A stretch of DNA of 64,000 nucleotides from Candidatus Aenigmatarchaeota archaeon (lineage in GTDB: Archaea; Aenigmatarchaeota; Aenigmatarchaeia; CG10238-14). The notes under the pieces are model-generated. The model made no database searches. It was not told the origin of the DNA and was given only the letters and a program-made list of their open reading frames with translations. The position numbers were made by a program, and so were the translations under genes. The stretch is taken from positions 96,987 to 160,986 of the forward strand of contig JAGVVZ010000003.1 of assembly GCA_018304545.1 (NCBI GenBank), in the 5' to 3' direction. This document shows positions 18,971 through 27,672 of this stretch, one piece after another; the stretch's first letter is position 1, and each line of letters opens with the position of its first letter.

Positions 18971-19838
18971 TATTCCCAACTTTAGATTTATACGGAAAAT
19001 CTACATTTCTAAAAACATTCAATTTTGACAAGAAAAACATTCCACCAATAAAAAATCTCAGTCCAAACATCAACGCAGCAAGAATTGGATGCATCAAAAG
19101 TTTTCTCCATTTACCATTTTCAACAAAAACAAAAAAAAATCTGTATTTGAAATCCGTCTGCATTTTGGCTCTCTCATCATTCTGATATTTTTTAACATAG
19201 ACCTGATTCATGTTTTTTATATAGTACAATTTCTTTTTTAGATATTTCTGTAAAGTAACACTTTCTTCGTGATGAGATAAAGACGAAGTTATTATACCTA
19301 TATTTCCAAACTTTCTGATTTTTCTATCTAAATCCCAGTCTTCAGCGGCGTACATTTCAGAATCAAAACCACCCACTTTCAAGAAAATATCTTTTCTCAT
19401 AAACCTGACTGCATCCACAGATGTATTATCGTAAAAACTTCTTTCAAAATTTCTTACCTTTCCAAATAATCCCTTCCCAATTATTCTTTCAGGAATATTG
19501 AGTCCAACTAACTTTTTATCATTTAAAATTTTTTTGCAACATTCCTCAATAACATTTTTAGATAAAGTCATATCGCAATCCAAGAATAGTATATATTCCC
19601 CTTTAGACTTCTGCACACCAAAATTTCTTTGTATTTGCCTTTCGGGACCCTTTGAAAAAATTTTATTCGTATATTTTCTGGCCATTTTAATAGTGTTATC
19701 TGTGCTGTATTTATCTACAACTATTATTTCAATTTTGTTTGAAGGGTATGTTTGATTTTTTATCGAATTCAGACACATACTAACAGTTTTTCCAGAATTT
19801 ATGGTAGGAATAATTACAGATACAATAGGCTGCTTCAT
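18945..19838 (-). CDS. Glycosyltransferase family 2 (GT-A) with C-terminal membrane anchor
   Basis: 297 aa. Starts MKQPIVSVIIPTINSGKT; the Asp of IIVVDKYSTDNT and the DxD-like LFLDCDMTLS are the donor/metal residues, and AAEDWDLDRKIRKFG is the downstream ED motif. Hydrophobic residues near the end (ILAALMFGLRFFIGGMFF) probably lie in the membrane. The open frame extends to 19979, but that would run into the divergent epimerase and gives no GT2 sequence, so ATG 19838 is chosen. Confidence 0.86.
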   Translation of the reverse strand: MKQPIVSVIIPTINSGKTVSMCLNSIKNQTYPSNKIEIIVVDKYSTDNTIKMARKYTNKIFSKGPERQIQRNFGVQKSKGEYILFLDCDMTLSKNVIEECCKKILNDKKLVGLNIPERIIGKGLFGKVRNFERSFYDNTSVDAVRFMRKDIFLKVGGFDSEMYAAEDWDLDRKIRKFGNIGIITSSLSHHEESVTLQKYLKKKLYYIKNMNQVYVKKYQNDERAKMQTDFKYRFFFVFVENGKWRKLLMHPILAALMFGLRFFIGGMFFLSKLNVFRNVDFPYKSKVGNNENRNNVG

Positions 19839-19893
19839 GTTAAAAAATATTGTGAAATAAAAAGTTAAATTAGAAAAGGTCCAAATAATCATC

Positions 19894-20916
19894 ATGAAAA
19901 AAATATTGATTACTGGTGGTCTGGGTTTCATTGGTTGTAATTTAGCTGATTTCTTTCTCCAACACGGAGATGAAGTCATAATATTAGATAATTTTCTAAG
20001 AAAAGGATCTGAAAAAAATCTTTCTTATCTAGTTGATAAATACAAAAAACTTGAAATGGAATCAGGTGATGTGAGACATATCAACGATATAAGCAAAGTA
20101 CTGGAGGAAAAAAATATAGACGTCATATTGCATACGGCTGGCCAAACAGCTGTGACCACTTCCGTCATTAACCCGCAGAAAGATTTTGAAATTAACGCTT
20201 TGGGAACTTTCAACGTGTTAGAGGCTGCAAGACTATCAAAGAACGATCCAATAATAATTTTCACTTCCACGAACAAAGTTTACGGCGATAATGTAAATAA
20301 AATCCCATTAATAGAAAAGAAAAGTAGATATGAATTCTCTGATGAAAAATTCAAACACGGCATACCCGAAGATTTTCCGACAGATGCTGAAGAGCATACT
20401 CCATATGGAAGCTCGAAATATAGTGGCGACATATATACAAGAGATTACTCCAGAATATATGGTCTAAAAACGGTTGTGTTTAGAATGTCTTGCATTTACG
20501 GATTCAGACAAAATGGGAATGAAGATCAAGGATGGCTGGCACATTTCTTAATTTCAGCAATGAACAATAAACCTATAACAATATTCGGTGATGGTAAACA
20601 AGTGAGAGACGTATTGTTCATAAGCGATTTTGTAGAATTATTCGATATATGCTTGAAAAAAATAAACAAAACCAGAGGACAGGTATACAATATTGGTGGC
20701 GGACATGAAAACACGATCTCATTATTAGAACTGCTGGATTTGATGAAAAAATGGGGTTTGAGTCCAAAACATTCATTCTCTGACTGGAGACCAGCTGATC
20801 AGAAAGTATATGTTTCTGATATAAGGAAAGTAGAAAAAGAAACGGGATGGAAACCGAAAACAAATCCGGATACAGGCGTAAGAAAATTGCTCGAATGGGC
20901 TAAAGAAACAATATAG
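19894..20916 (+). CDS. CDP-paratose 2-epimerase-like NAD-dependent epimerase
   Basis: 340 aa extended SDR. TGGLGFIGCNL is the NAD loop at residues 7-17, and YGSSKYSGD holds the catalytic YxxxK (Y near 170). The blocks TSTNKVYGDNVN and GFRQNGNEDQGWLAHF are characteristic of CDP-paratose/CDP-tyvelose 2-epimerase relatives (RfbE type). It is the only plus-strand gene in this part of the cluster. About 55 nt separate it from the divergent GT2. The sugar actually epimerised in this archaeon is not known; CDP linkage is inferred from family resemblance. Confidence 0.85.
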   Translation: MKKILITGGLGFIGCNLADFFLQHGDEVIILDNFLRKGSEKNLSYLVDKYKKLEMESGDVRHINDISKVLEEKNIDVILHTAGQTAVTTSVINPQKDFEINALGTFNVLEAARLSKNDPIIIFTSTNKVYGDNVNKIPLIEKKSRYEFSDEKFKHGIPEDFPTDAEEHTPYGSSKYSGDIYTRDYSRIYGLKTVVFRMSCIYGFRQNGNEDQGWLAHFLISAMNNKPITIFGDGKQVRDVLFISDFVELFDICLKKINKTRGQVYNIGGGHENTISLLELLDLMKKWGLSPKHSFSDWRPADQKVYVSDIRKVEKETGWKPKTNPDTGVRKLLEWAKETI

Positions 20917-20919
20917 TGT

Positions 20920-21708
20920 TTATTTGTAACCTCTCCTTCTCCGTATAACTCTTTGAATCCATCTAAACAAGTTAGGAAAAACATATTTTCCTTTCAAGAA
21001 AACTGATTCCAGAAAACCTATATTAACCTCGAACTTATTTTTTTCAATTGCATCTATAATGGCATTAGCAACTGTTTTTGGATCAGTAAGTTTTTTTGGA
21101 AATCTTCTATGATAATGATTTTTAAATGACGGATGATCAAAGAAGTTAGTATTAGTTCCAGACGGACAAATCAAATGCACTTTCACTCCTGTATCATATA
21201 ATTCTTCATTCAAACTTTCAGTAAATCCTGATACAGCAAATTTGGAAGCGCAGTATCCACTATATCCGGCAAAACCTATTCTGCCAACCATTGACGAAAC
21301 ATTAACTATGTGACCGTAACCTTGTCTTATCATGATAGGAACCACTTGCCTGCAAGTATTCACTATGCCAAAATAGTTAACCTCCATCAGTCTTCTTACA
21401 TCGTCATCTTTTTGCTTGATGAATGGTTCATAAATACCAAATCCTGCACAGTTAATCAGTATGTCTATCTTTCCAAACTTGTTTGTTACAGAAGAAATGA
21501 TAGATGATATCTTCTCATTATCTACTACATCGCACGGATAAATTGAAGTGTTCTTATTCTTAATTTCTTTTCTTATTTTCTCCAGTTTTTCCTTTGATCT
21601 GGAAATCAGAATAAGAATAACGTCTCTCTCCGCTAACTCAATTGCTATTGCTTTGCCGATTCCAGAACTAGCTCCAGTAATCAGGCATACTTTATCAGTA
21701 AAATCCAT
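20920..21708 (-). CDS. Short-chain dehydrogenase/reductase
   Basis: 262 aa classical SDR. TGASSGIG (residues 12-19), NCAGFG, the Ser of VNVSSM, and the catalytic YCASK are all present. The C-terminal extension IQRVIRRRRGYK is strongly basic. It may reduce a keto intermediate of a sugar or lipid. The gene is convergent with the epimerase, 3 nt apart. Substrate cannot be assigned; SDR identity is secure. Confidence 0.88.
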   Translation of the reverse strand: MDFTDKVCLITGASSGIGKAIAIELAERDVILILISRSKEKLEKIRKEIKNKNTSIYPCDVVDNEKISSIISSVTNKFGKIDILINCAGFGIYEPFIKQKDDDVRRLMEVNYFGIVNTCRQVVPIMIRQGYGHIVNVSSMVGRIGFAGYSGYCASKFAVSGFTESLNEELYDTGVKVHLICPSGTNTNFFDHPSFKNHYHRRFPKKLTDPKTVANAIIDAIEKNKFEVNIGFLESVFLKGKYVFPNLFRWIQRVIRRRRGYK

Positions 21709-21730
21709 GAATAAATTAATTCAAGAAAAA

Positions 21731-23203
21731 TTAAATTGCTAATTGTTTGGGATTAAAATCTTTCAAATGACCAAAAACTCCTTTAGCAGCTCTCATTATG
21801 AATCTCAAATCATCTGTATTTCTAATCGATGTTAATTTTCTATAAATTAACTCTGGATGGAATGCAACATTATATAAAGCCTGCACACATTGCATTACTT
21901 CCTCTCTTTTCATATACGGCGTCTTCAACACCGGCTCGCGCATATCATATCTATCCCAGTCTTCTGTCAGTAACCAACCGTTTTCTTTAGCTTGTCTAAA
22001 TAATGAAGTGCCTGGATATGGAATCATGATCGTTGCTTGTAATGTTTTTGCATATGCCTTTCTCATCATCAGCCTGACCATTTTGACAGTATTCATTGCG
22101 TCTTGCCTGGTTTCCCAAGGATAACCAAACATCACAGTAAGATGAGGATCCAGTCCTGCAATTGATGCTTTTCTACATGATACAACCTGTTGTTGCGAGT
22201 TTACACCTTTATTAAGCATGTTAATTGACTTTTGATTAGCAGATTCTAAACCATAAAGGACGAAACGAAAGTTAGCCTTTTTCATCAAATTATATTCCTC
22301 TTGTGAAAGAACACCAAATCTCATGTTGCATCCCATATAAAGCTCTTTATTCAATCCTCGCTCAATCATACCTTCACAAAATTTTTTTAACCACGGACCG
22401 ACCGGGAATGTACCTGTATCATCAAATATTTCTCTTATTCCCAAACTTGCTATATGTTCTACTTCATCTAGAGCTCTTTCTGGACTGACACATTTAAACG
22501 TTGGATATGTTGTTGTCCACGAACAAAATGTGCAGCCGCCGCCTGCCCTATACCAGCAGTCCCTCCCAAACATCGTGTAAGTGCCGGGAGTGACTTTATA
22601 GTTCCCGTTATAAACAGAATATAATTTCCATTTAGTTAGCTCGCGATCAATCATTGGCAAAGCATTCAAATCAATAAACTTAGTTTCAAATTTACCTGTA
22701 TTCTTTATTCCGCCGTTCTCTCTCCAATAAACGCCTGATCCTAATTGGCTCTTTCCTTCTAAATATTCAACTAAATTATTTATTAGCAGATCATAATCTC
22801 CGCCTGTGAGAACATAATCTACGTTAGAATTATGCAAAGATTCTTCTGGCATTGCTGTGACATGATCACCATATATTACTGCTGTAGTTTCAGGACTAAT
22901 TTCTTTTATATCATCGATAACTTTCCAATACCATTTTACGGTTGGCGTTTTTGTTTCAATCGCTATTAAATCCAAATTCCTTTTCGACATCTGCCTCAGC
23001 CATTTCTTATAATCTTTCTGTTCAGATACAGCATCATCCCAAATAACATCATGTCCTTTAGCATGTAGCAACGTAGCGGCTGCTGCCGGAATCATTGGAT
23101 AAATGAATGTAGGAGCATTGAAATATTGGAACTGTCTGTTCTGGGATAATAAAGGAACACCTTTTGATGTAGGTATCGGAGGATAAGATATAGCTACTTT
23201 CAT
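21731..23203 (-). CDS. B12-binding-domain radical SAM protein
   Basis: 490 aa. An N-terminal cobalamin-binding Rossmann domain (residues about 1-140) precedes a radical SAM domain whose cluster-binding cysteines are in GRDCWYRAGGGCTFCSW. The spacing is Cx7CxxC instead of the usual Cx3CxxC. Downstream IFDDTGTFP and GLESANQKS are SAM-contacting strands. Members of this family methylate unactivated carbons or rearrange skeletons in lipids, hopanoids, pigments and antibiotics. Here the target may be a sugar, polyprenol or archaeal lipid. The ATG follows a TATA-like stretch about 25 nt upstream. Confidence 0.85.
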   Translation of the reverse strand: MKVAISYPPIPTSKGVPLLSQNRQFQYFNAPTFIYPMIPAAAATLLHAKGHDVIWDDAVSEQKDYKKWLRQMSKRNLDLIAIETKTPTVKWYWKVIDDIKEISPETTAVIYGDHVTAMPEESLHNSNVDYVLTGGDYDLLINNLVEYLEGKSQLGSGVYWRENGGIKNTGKFETKFIDLNALPMIDRELTKWKLYSVYNGNYKVTPGTYTMFGRDCWYRAGGGCTFCSWTTTYPTFKCVSPERALDEVEHIASLGIREIFDDTGTFPVGPWLKKFCEGMIERGLNKELYMGCNMRFGVLSQEEYNLMKKANFRFVLYGLESANQKSINMLNKGVNSQQQVVSCRKASIAGLDPHLTVMFGYPWETRQDAMNTVKMVRLMMRKAYAKTLQATIMIPYPGTSLFRQAKENGWLLTEDWDRYDMREPVLKTPYMKREEVMQCVQALYNVAFHPELIYRKLTSIRNTDDLRFIMRAAKGVFGHLKDFNPKQLAI

Positions 23204-23351
23204 ATCACATTATTTGTTTTCTGTTTTATATAAAAATAACGGTGTTATAAGAAATTTTTCTTGAAGAAAATAGATTGAAGGGAGAAATAAAAGTTACCAA
23301 TTAATTGGTTGTCCTAACTCTGATAGTCCTTTTCATTTTATTGACTCCCAC

Positions 23352-24326
23352 CTATAAAATCCTTCTAACCCTGCTTAAATCCTTATTAAGAATACCGTGG
23401 ATAAACGCAATGCCATACCATAGATGGGTCAGAAAGGTTCCAGTAAAAACAAATGGTATCAACATAACATTCTTCGAAAAAACAGAATTAATAAATATGG
23501 TTAAAAAATATAGAGAAACTACGACAGCATATGCTTTGAATAAAAACGGATGCATAAAATAAGAAACCCAACCAAAAACGAGTCCCAGAACAAATAATGA
23601 TGGTAAGAAATAAACAAGACGGAAAGATGTTTCTGGAAATTTTTTAGCGAACAAACCTCTGTGCATCCCATAGCTTTTTATCTGTTTCAAGTGCTTTCTG
23701 AAAAGAGGTCTTCTATGATGATATACAACCACATCAGGCGCATAGATAATTTTTTTGTTTAATTTTTTTGTTAAATCCAGACAAAATTTAGTATCTTCGC
23801 CTGGCCAATATTTTGTATCGAACCCGCCAATTTTTTTGAAAATATTCTTTCTTACAATGAAATTACAGGTGGCATAATCATCTACTTCCCTTTCTTTAGA
23901 CTGGATATATCTATATCTCATAGATGGACTGGCACCAAACCAAGACGAATAAATGTATCCACCTGCCTTTTGCAAAATATTATCTGAATGTGGAGTAACT
24001 CCGGGACCACCAATAGCAGCTACTTCTTCACTCCCGAAATATTTTTCTGCTTTTTTTAACCAGTCTTTTTTTGGATAAGCATCGTCATCAATAAAGGCAA
24101 GGATTTCTCCCTTAGCTATCTTTGCACCGATATCTCTTTTCTCTGAAGGCGGTATATCGCCCACTGCATGAATCTTCACTCTCTTATCCCAATTATCATT
24201 TTCGTTGGATATTGCAATTATTTCAAAGCTTGGACAATCTAATTTCAGACAATGCTCTATACACTCCTCTGCAAACTTGTTTTTCTTCTGGTATACAACT
24301 ATTATAGAAAATTTAGATTTCTTCAT
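23352..24326 (-). CDS. Glycosyltransferase family 2 with C-terminal membrane segments
   Basis: 324 aa. The GT-A core starts FSIIVVYQKKN; AFIDDDAYPKKDW is the DxD element, and GGFDTKYWPGEDTKFC is the ED acceptor block. The last 100 residues are hydrophobic (LVYFLPSLFVLGLVFGW, AVVSLYFLTIFIN) and form about three helices, anchoring the enzyme. The start overlaps the stop of the upstream GT2 by 14 nt. Confidence 0.86.
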   Translation of the reverse strand: MKKSKFSIIVVYQKKNKFAEECIEHCLKLDCPSFEIIAISNENDNWDKRVKIHAVGDIPPSEKRDIGAKIAKGEILAFIDDDAYPKKDWLKKAEKYFGSEEVAAIGGPGVTPHSDNILQKAGGYIYSSWFGASPSMRYRYIQSKEREVDDYATCNFIVRKNIFKKIGGFDTKYWPGEDTKFCLDLTKKLNKKIIYAPDVVVYHHRRPLFRKHLKQIKSYGMHRGLFAKKFPETSFRLVYFLPSLFVLGLVFGWVSYFMHPFLFKAYAVVVSLYFLTIFINSVFSKNVMLIPFVFTGTFLTHLWYGIAFIHGILNKDLSRVRRIL

Positions 24327-25056
24327 TTATTTTCCTCGTATAATATCTCAATATTTTTAATCTGTAAGCGATTGCTAATGTATCCAAAAACATATTATAA
24401 ATTGCTTTCAGACCAATAGCACTACCAAAACGACGAAAGTTAAGATCAATCGGTGCTTCAACTATCTTAAATTTCCGAATATTTGCGTTGAGCAACAATT
24501 CGACATCAAATGCCCATCTTTTAACTAAAACTTTCGGGAAAATTTTTTTTAATACTTCTCTTTTGAAGAGTTTCATACCACTCTGAGTATCTCCAACTGG
24601 TAGCTTGAAAAAAAGTTTTGTGAATATATGATACATCTGGCTGAAAATTCTTCTTCTTAGAGGAAATATTATCCTTGACTGTACGTGTCTCTTAGATCCT
24701 ATTACAACATCTGCTTCATGATCATTCAGATGCTGCATAAAAACATTGAACTGCCGCGGGTGAATATCTAGATCAGCATCAAGAAACAATATCAGGTCAC
24801 CTGTTGTATATTTGAACGCCTCTCTTAAAGCATGACCTTTGCCATTGTTTTTTTCTGTTCTTTTTACAATTACATTATCATATTTTCTAGCCGTCTTCAA
24901 GGCCTCTTCATAAGTGTTGTCATTAGAACCGTCATCCATTACAATTATTTCAAAATCGGACTTATTTTTACGAAAAACGTTTTGTGTCTCCTCTATTGTC
25001 TTTGATACGACTTCCGCTTTGTTATAAGCAGGAATAGTAACAGATATTTTCGTCAT
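24313..25056 (-). CDS. Dolichyl-phosphate sugar synthase-like GT2
   Basis: 247 aa. KISVTIPAYNKAEVVSKTI, VMDDGSNDNT, LFLDADLDIHP and KNNGKGHALREAF match polyprenyl-phosphate glucosyl/mannosyltransferases (DPG/DPM-synthase-like), and VGDTQSGMKLF is the typical family block. It would load a polyprenol phosphate with hexose, supplying lumen-facing GT-C enzymes such as those in this cluster. An ATG 18 nt further upstream (25074) also exists; the second ATG gives the usual family start. Confidence 0.88.
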   Translation of the reverse strand: MTKISVTIPAYNKAEVVSKTIEETQNVFRKNKSDFEIIVMDDGSNDNTYEEALKTARKYDNVIVKRTEKNNGKGHALREAFKYTTGDLILFLDADLDIHPRQFNVFMQHLNDHEADVVIGSKRHVQSRIIFPLRRRIFSQMYHIFTKLFFKLPVGDTQSGMKLFKREVLKKIFPKVLVKRWAFDVELLLNANIRKFKIVEAPIDLNFRRFGSAIGLKAIYNMFLDTLAIAYRLKILRYYTRKINEEI

Positions 25057-25095
25057 TTGTATAATAAATTTCAAAAAAGGTATCTTTAAAAATTT

Positions 25096-25863
25096 CTAGA
25101 ATTTACCAGATATAAAATTAATGAGTTTTGCGAGCATATTCTCTCTTGTTCTGTAACTCATACCTAATAAATGACCGGCTATTTTCGTATACTCCTTTGC
25201 TGTTTTTGATCTTTCATTGTAAAATACCAACGGTTGCTTTGATATCAAACTAGCTAGAATATCTTTATCGTAATTTATCGTGCCTAGAACGGGTAATTGA
25301 GTAAAATTTTCTATCTGGCTTTCTGTTAGTTCAGAATGTTTCTCATGTTTCATGTTCACAACAACCCCTATTATTTCTTTGTTCAATTCCTTTGCCACTT
25401 GTTTAGTTCTTAGAATGTCGGATAATGAAACAAGATAAGGCGTGGAGATAAAGACGAGTTGATCGCAGGCTTTAATAGCACTAATTGCTTCCCTGCCCAA
25501 GCCAGGTGCAATATCCAATAGCACTATATCCTTATTCTTCAATTCTCTGACAACATCATTCAATCTATCTAAATCCAAGGACTTTAAGTCCTGAAGAGTC
25601 AATGATGAAGGAACGATGCTAAAACTGGAACTGTAATTATGTTCTATATCCTGTGTATTTCTCTTATCTTTCAACGACTCATTTAAAGTATTTACAGAAT
25701 CATGGACCAGACCCAGGGACAATCCCAAATGAGGTGTTGTGATATTACAATCAACGACTGTCACATTCTTGTTGAATCTGCTGCTAAGCACAGCACCCAA
25801 ATTGATTGCAGATGTCGTCTTGCCGACACCGCCTTTACCTGAAACTATTCCTATAACTCTCAT
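25096..25863 (-). CDS. MinD/ParA-family ATPase
   Basis: 255 aa. The deviant Walker A motif GKGGVGKTT (residues 9-17) and switch II region DIAPGLG are typical of the MinD/Mrp group. The C-terminus has an amphipathic helix (NMLAKLINFISGKF) like the membrane-targeting sequence of MinD, which supports a membrane-associated positioning ATPase. No MinE- or FlhF-like partner is seen. Its place at the edge of the glycan cluster may mean it localises the assembly machinery, but it could equally serve cell division or an appendage. Confidence 0.87.
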   Translation of the reverse strand: MRVIGIVSGKGGVGKTTSAINLGAVLSSRFNKNVTVVDCNITTPHLGLSLGLVHDSVNTLNESLKDKRNTQDIEHNYSSSFSIVPSSLTLQDLKSLDLDRLNDVVRELKNKDIVLLDIAPGLGREAISAIKACDQLVFISTPYLVSLSDILRTKQVAKELNKEIIGVVVNMKHEKHSELTESQIENFTQLPVLGTINYDKDILASLISKQPLVFYNERSKTAKEYTKIAGHLLGMSYRTRENMLAKLINFISGKF

Positions 25864-25945
25864 TCAATCAATATTATTATCGAATCCTAGTTTATATTGT
25901 ATATTGATCTGTATAGCAGTCACCAATCTACAACGAAGATCAATA

Positions 25946-25956
25946 ATTATTTAAAG
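25946..25956 (+). promoter_or_regulatory. TATA-like box for leaderless gene at 25979
   Basis: TATTTAAAG centred about 27 nt before the ATG at 25979. With transcription starting about 25 nt downstream, the message would have almost no leader. Confidence 0.55.
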
Positions 25957-25978
25957 AAAGGTTTTGCTTCTATAGTTC

Positions 25979-26353
25979 ATGAATTGGAAAGGTGTCGTAA
26001 TTGAAGAAAGTTTAGAGGATAAAAAACTGTTAAATTTGGTTAATATAGTTAATACGAAAAAATCTGCTTTGGAAAATGAAGGAGACAGGGGTGTTTTACA
26101 CTTTCATGAAATTGAATTGTCGGATAAGAAAAGAAGTGAATTTATCAACAAAGCAAAAAACTCGATAAAACAAAGCTGGTATATTCACATTTGTAAAAAT
26201 GAGAAAATGGTAGTAATATTCAGGAATAAAATATTTGAATTCAGTGATCAAGAGATGAACAAACTTAATGAAGCTAGAAATTACGGATTATCTATTGGCA
26301 TCATCCGAGAACAAATGCCTTTTGAAAAACTGATAACTGACCTATATTCGTAA
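25979..26353 (+). CDS. Hypothetical protein (124 aa)
   Basis: No family recognised. Soluble, mixed alpha/beta appearance: MNWKGVVIEESLEDKKLL at the N-terminus, a central FHEIELSDKKRSEF stretch and SWYIHICKNEKMVVIFRNKIFEF, which looks like a beta hairpin. A TATA-like box at the right distance supports it as a real leaderless gene. It ends 1 nt before the convergent DUF302 gene. Divergent from minD with about 115 nt between. Confidence 0.7.
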   Translation: MNWKGVVIEESLEDKKLLNLVNIVNTKKSALENEGDRGVLHFHEIELSDKKRSEFINKAKNSIKQSWYIHICKNEKMVVIFRNKIFEFSDQEMNKLNEARNYGLSIGIIREQMPFEKLITDLYS

Positions 26354-26354
26354 T

Positions 26355-26744
26355 CTACTTCGCGCCATCTATAATTTCTTTTAATTCAGATTCCACTTCC
26401 TTGCTTTCACTTTCGCTTATTTCCTCAAAAAATTGAACCATTATCGAGGGTCTCATTCCAACTATTCTAACAGAATCCTCATATTCTAAAACATTTATTT
26501 TGCATGGCATACATAGCGATACTAACTTATTTTTCTTTAGAAATCTGTCAGCATATTTGGCAGAACATATTTCTATTATTTTCATCCTTTCATGTTCAAA
26601 TCCTTTTGCTGCTAATCGTTCTTTCAAATCATAGATGTTAAATATGGACCATCCCTTCTTCTCAATACTCCTTAACACTGAAACAACGGTTTCTTCAAAA
26701 TTTTTCCTTGTATCAACGACGTATGCAAAGTCTTCTACATTCAT
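26355..26744 (-). CDS. DUF302-domain protein
   Basis: 129 aa. Residues about 15-110 match the DUF302 pattern: VDTRKNFEETVVSVLRSIEKKGW, the KIIEICSAKYADRFLKKN helix and LCMPCKINVLEYEDSVRI. The Cys pair in CMPC is often present in the family. GGTGAT followed 3 nt later by ATG at 26744 fixes the start; the open frame extends to 26771, overlapping the upstream gene. Function of the family is unsettled. A Glu-rich C-terminal helix follows. Confidence 0.8.
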   Translation of the reverse strand: MNVEDFAYVVDTRKNFEETVVSVLRSIEKKGWSIFNIYDLKERLAAKGFEHERMKIIEICSAKYADRFLKKNKLVSLCMPCKINVLEYEDSVRIVGMRPSIMVQFFEEISESESKEVESELKEIIDGAK

Positions 26745-26754
26745 TATATCACCT

Positions 26755-27429
26755 TTAATGATTTTTCGCAAAATCAGTTATTGAATTTAATTGTTGATTT
26801 AGATTTGTTTCATTACTATATGAAATTAAAATTTTATCCAAGTCTTTGAATATGTAGTTTTCATATTCATTGTTCAGTTTTCTATTCACATAAAATTTCG
26901 GTACGCTTTTATTATCACTGCAAAAACTATCTGTATTATCTAGCATAATACATGTTTTGTTAAATTTCATTTCAATGCTATCAAAGAATACCCATAAAGG
27001 TATACCTGTCGCATGCATGTGTAGTACATCACCTGTTTTTTCTGGTTGTGGTGATCCAGAATCTACATGAATAAAACTACTAACAGACATATTTTTCTTC
27101 ATTCTATCCATATGTGATTTATCAGACAAATCTAGCTTTATACCATTAATGTAAATTCTCCAATCTGCATGTATATGTTGAGAACCCAGAATACCCATAG
27201 TTGTTTTTTGAGAGCCCATATTACATTGTAATTGACCTGATGATATGCACATCTCCGCAGACATACCACAAATATCACATTTACCATCATGGTTCTTATC
27301 CATTAATTTTGTTGCAAGCTCTTTATCATAAGATGTCATTTTTGTTGTTGATGTAACGGTGGTTTTAATCTGCTTTTTTGATAATAGAAATAGTTTATAC
27401 ACCGAAAATCCAGTAGCGATAATTATCAA
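26755..27429 (-). CDS. Membrane-anchored, His-rich extracytoplasmic protein
   Basis: At least 224 aa. One N-terminal membrane helix is followed by KNHDGKCDICGM (Ca- or Zn-like loop) and a His-rich domain with HIHADWRIYING, HVDSG and VLHMHATGIPLWVFF. That domain recurs in many archaeal envelope proteins, whose function is unknown to me. The first usable start in frame is TTG at 27429, which truncates the membrane helix. The frame stays open about 100 nt further up, encoding a Lys-rich N-tail with no ATG/GTG/TTG, so a non-canonical start (ATT or ATA) is possible. It runs into the DUF302 gene downstream. Confidence 0.65.
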   Translation of the reverse strand: MIIIATGFSVYKLFLLSKKQIKTTVTSTTKMTSYDKELATKLMDKNHDGKCDICGMSAEMCISSGQLQCNMGSQKTTMGILGSQHIHADWRIYINGIKLDLSDKSHMDRMKKNMSVSSFIHVDSGSPQPEKTGDVLHMHATGIPLWVFFDSIEMKFNKTCIMLDNTDSFCSDNKSVPKFYVNRKLNNEYENYIFKDLDKILISYSNETNLNQQLNSITDFAKNH

Positions 27430-27629
27430 AATAGCAAAAATCAGAATTCCGTATAAGATAAATTTATCATAATTCTTTTTCTTTGAATTTTTTGTTTTAT
27501 ATCTAATAGTATCACTTTTTATTCTAATGATATTTTATATCTCTGTTTGTTTCTAAACTTTATAAACATTTACAAATTATGTAAAGATTAATAGTCTAGA
27601 AAATTTCTATATTATATAAAATCCGTATT

Positions 27630-27662
27630 TTTTTGTGTATAAATAAATATTTTTGTGTATAA
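27630..27662 (+). repeat. Direct repeat TTTTTGTGTATAA x2 at promoter
   Basis: The 13-nt unit occurs at 27630-27642 and 27650-27662, a 20-nt period (two helical turns). It overlaps the TATA-like GTGTATAAATAAATATT before the ATG at 27673. This could be a doubled TATA element or a tandem operator. Confidence 0.5.
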
Positions 27663-27672
27663 TAAATCCAAT

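Noticed and set aside
19838..19979. N-terminal extension of the GT2 protein
   Set aside because: Sequence upstream of ATG 19838 is not glycosyltransferase-like and overlaps the divergent epimerase.
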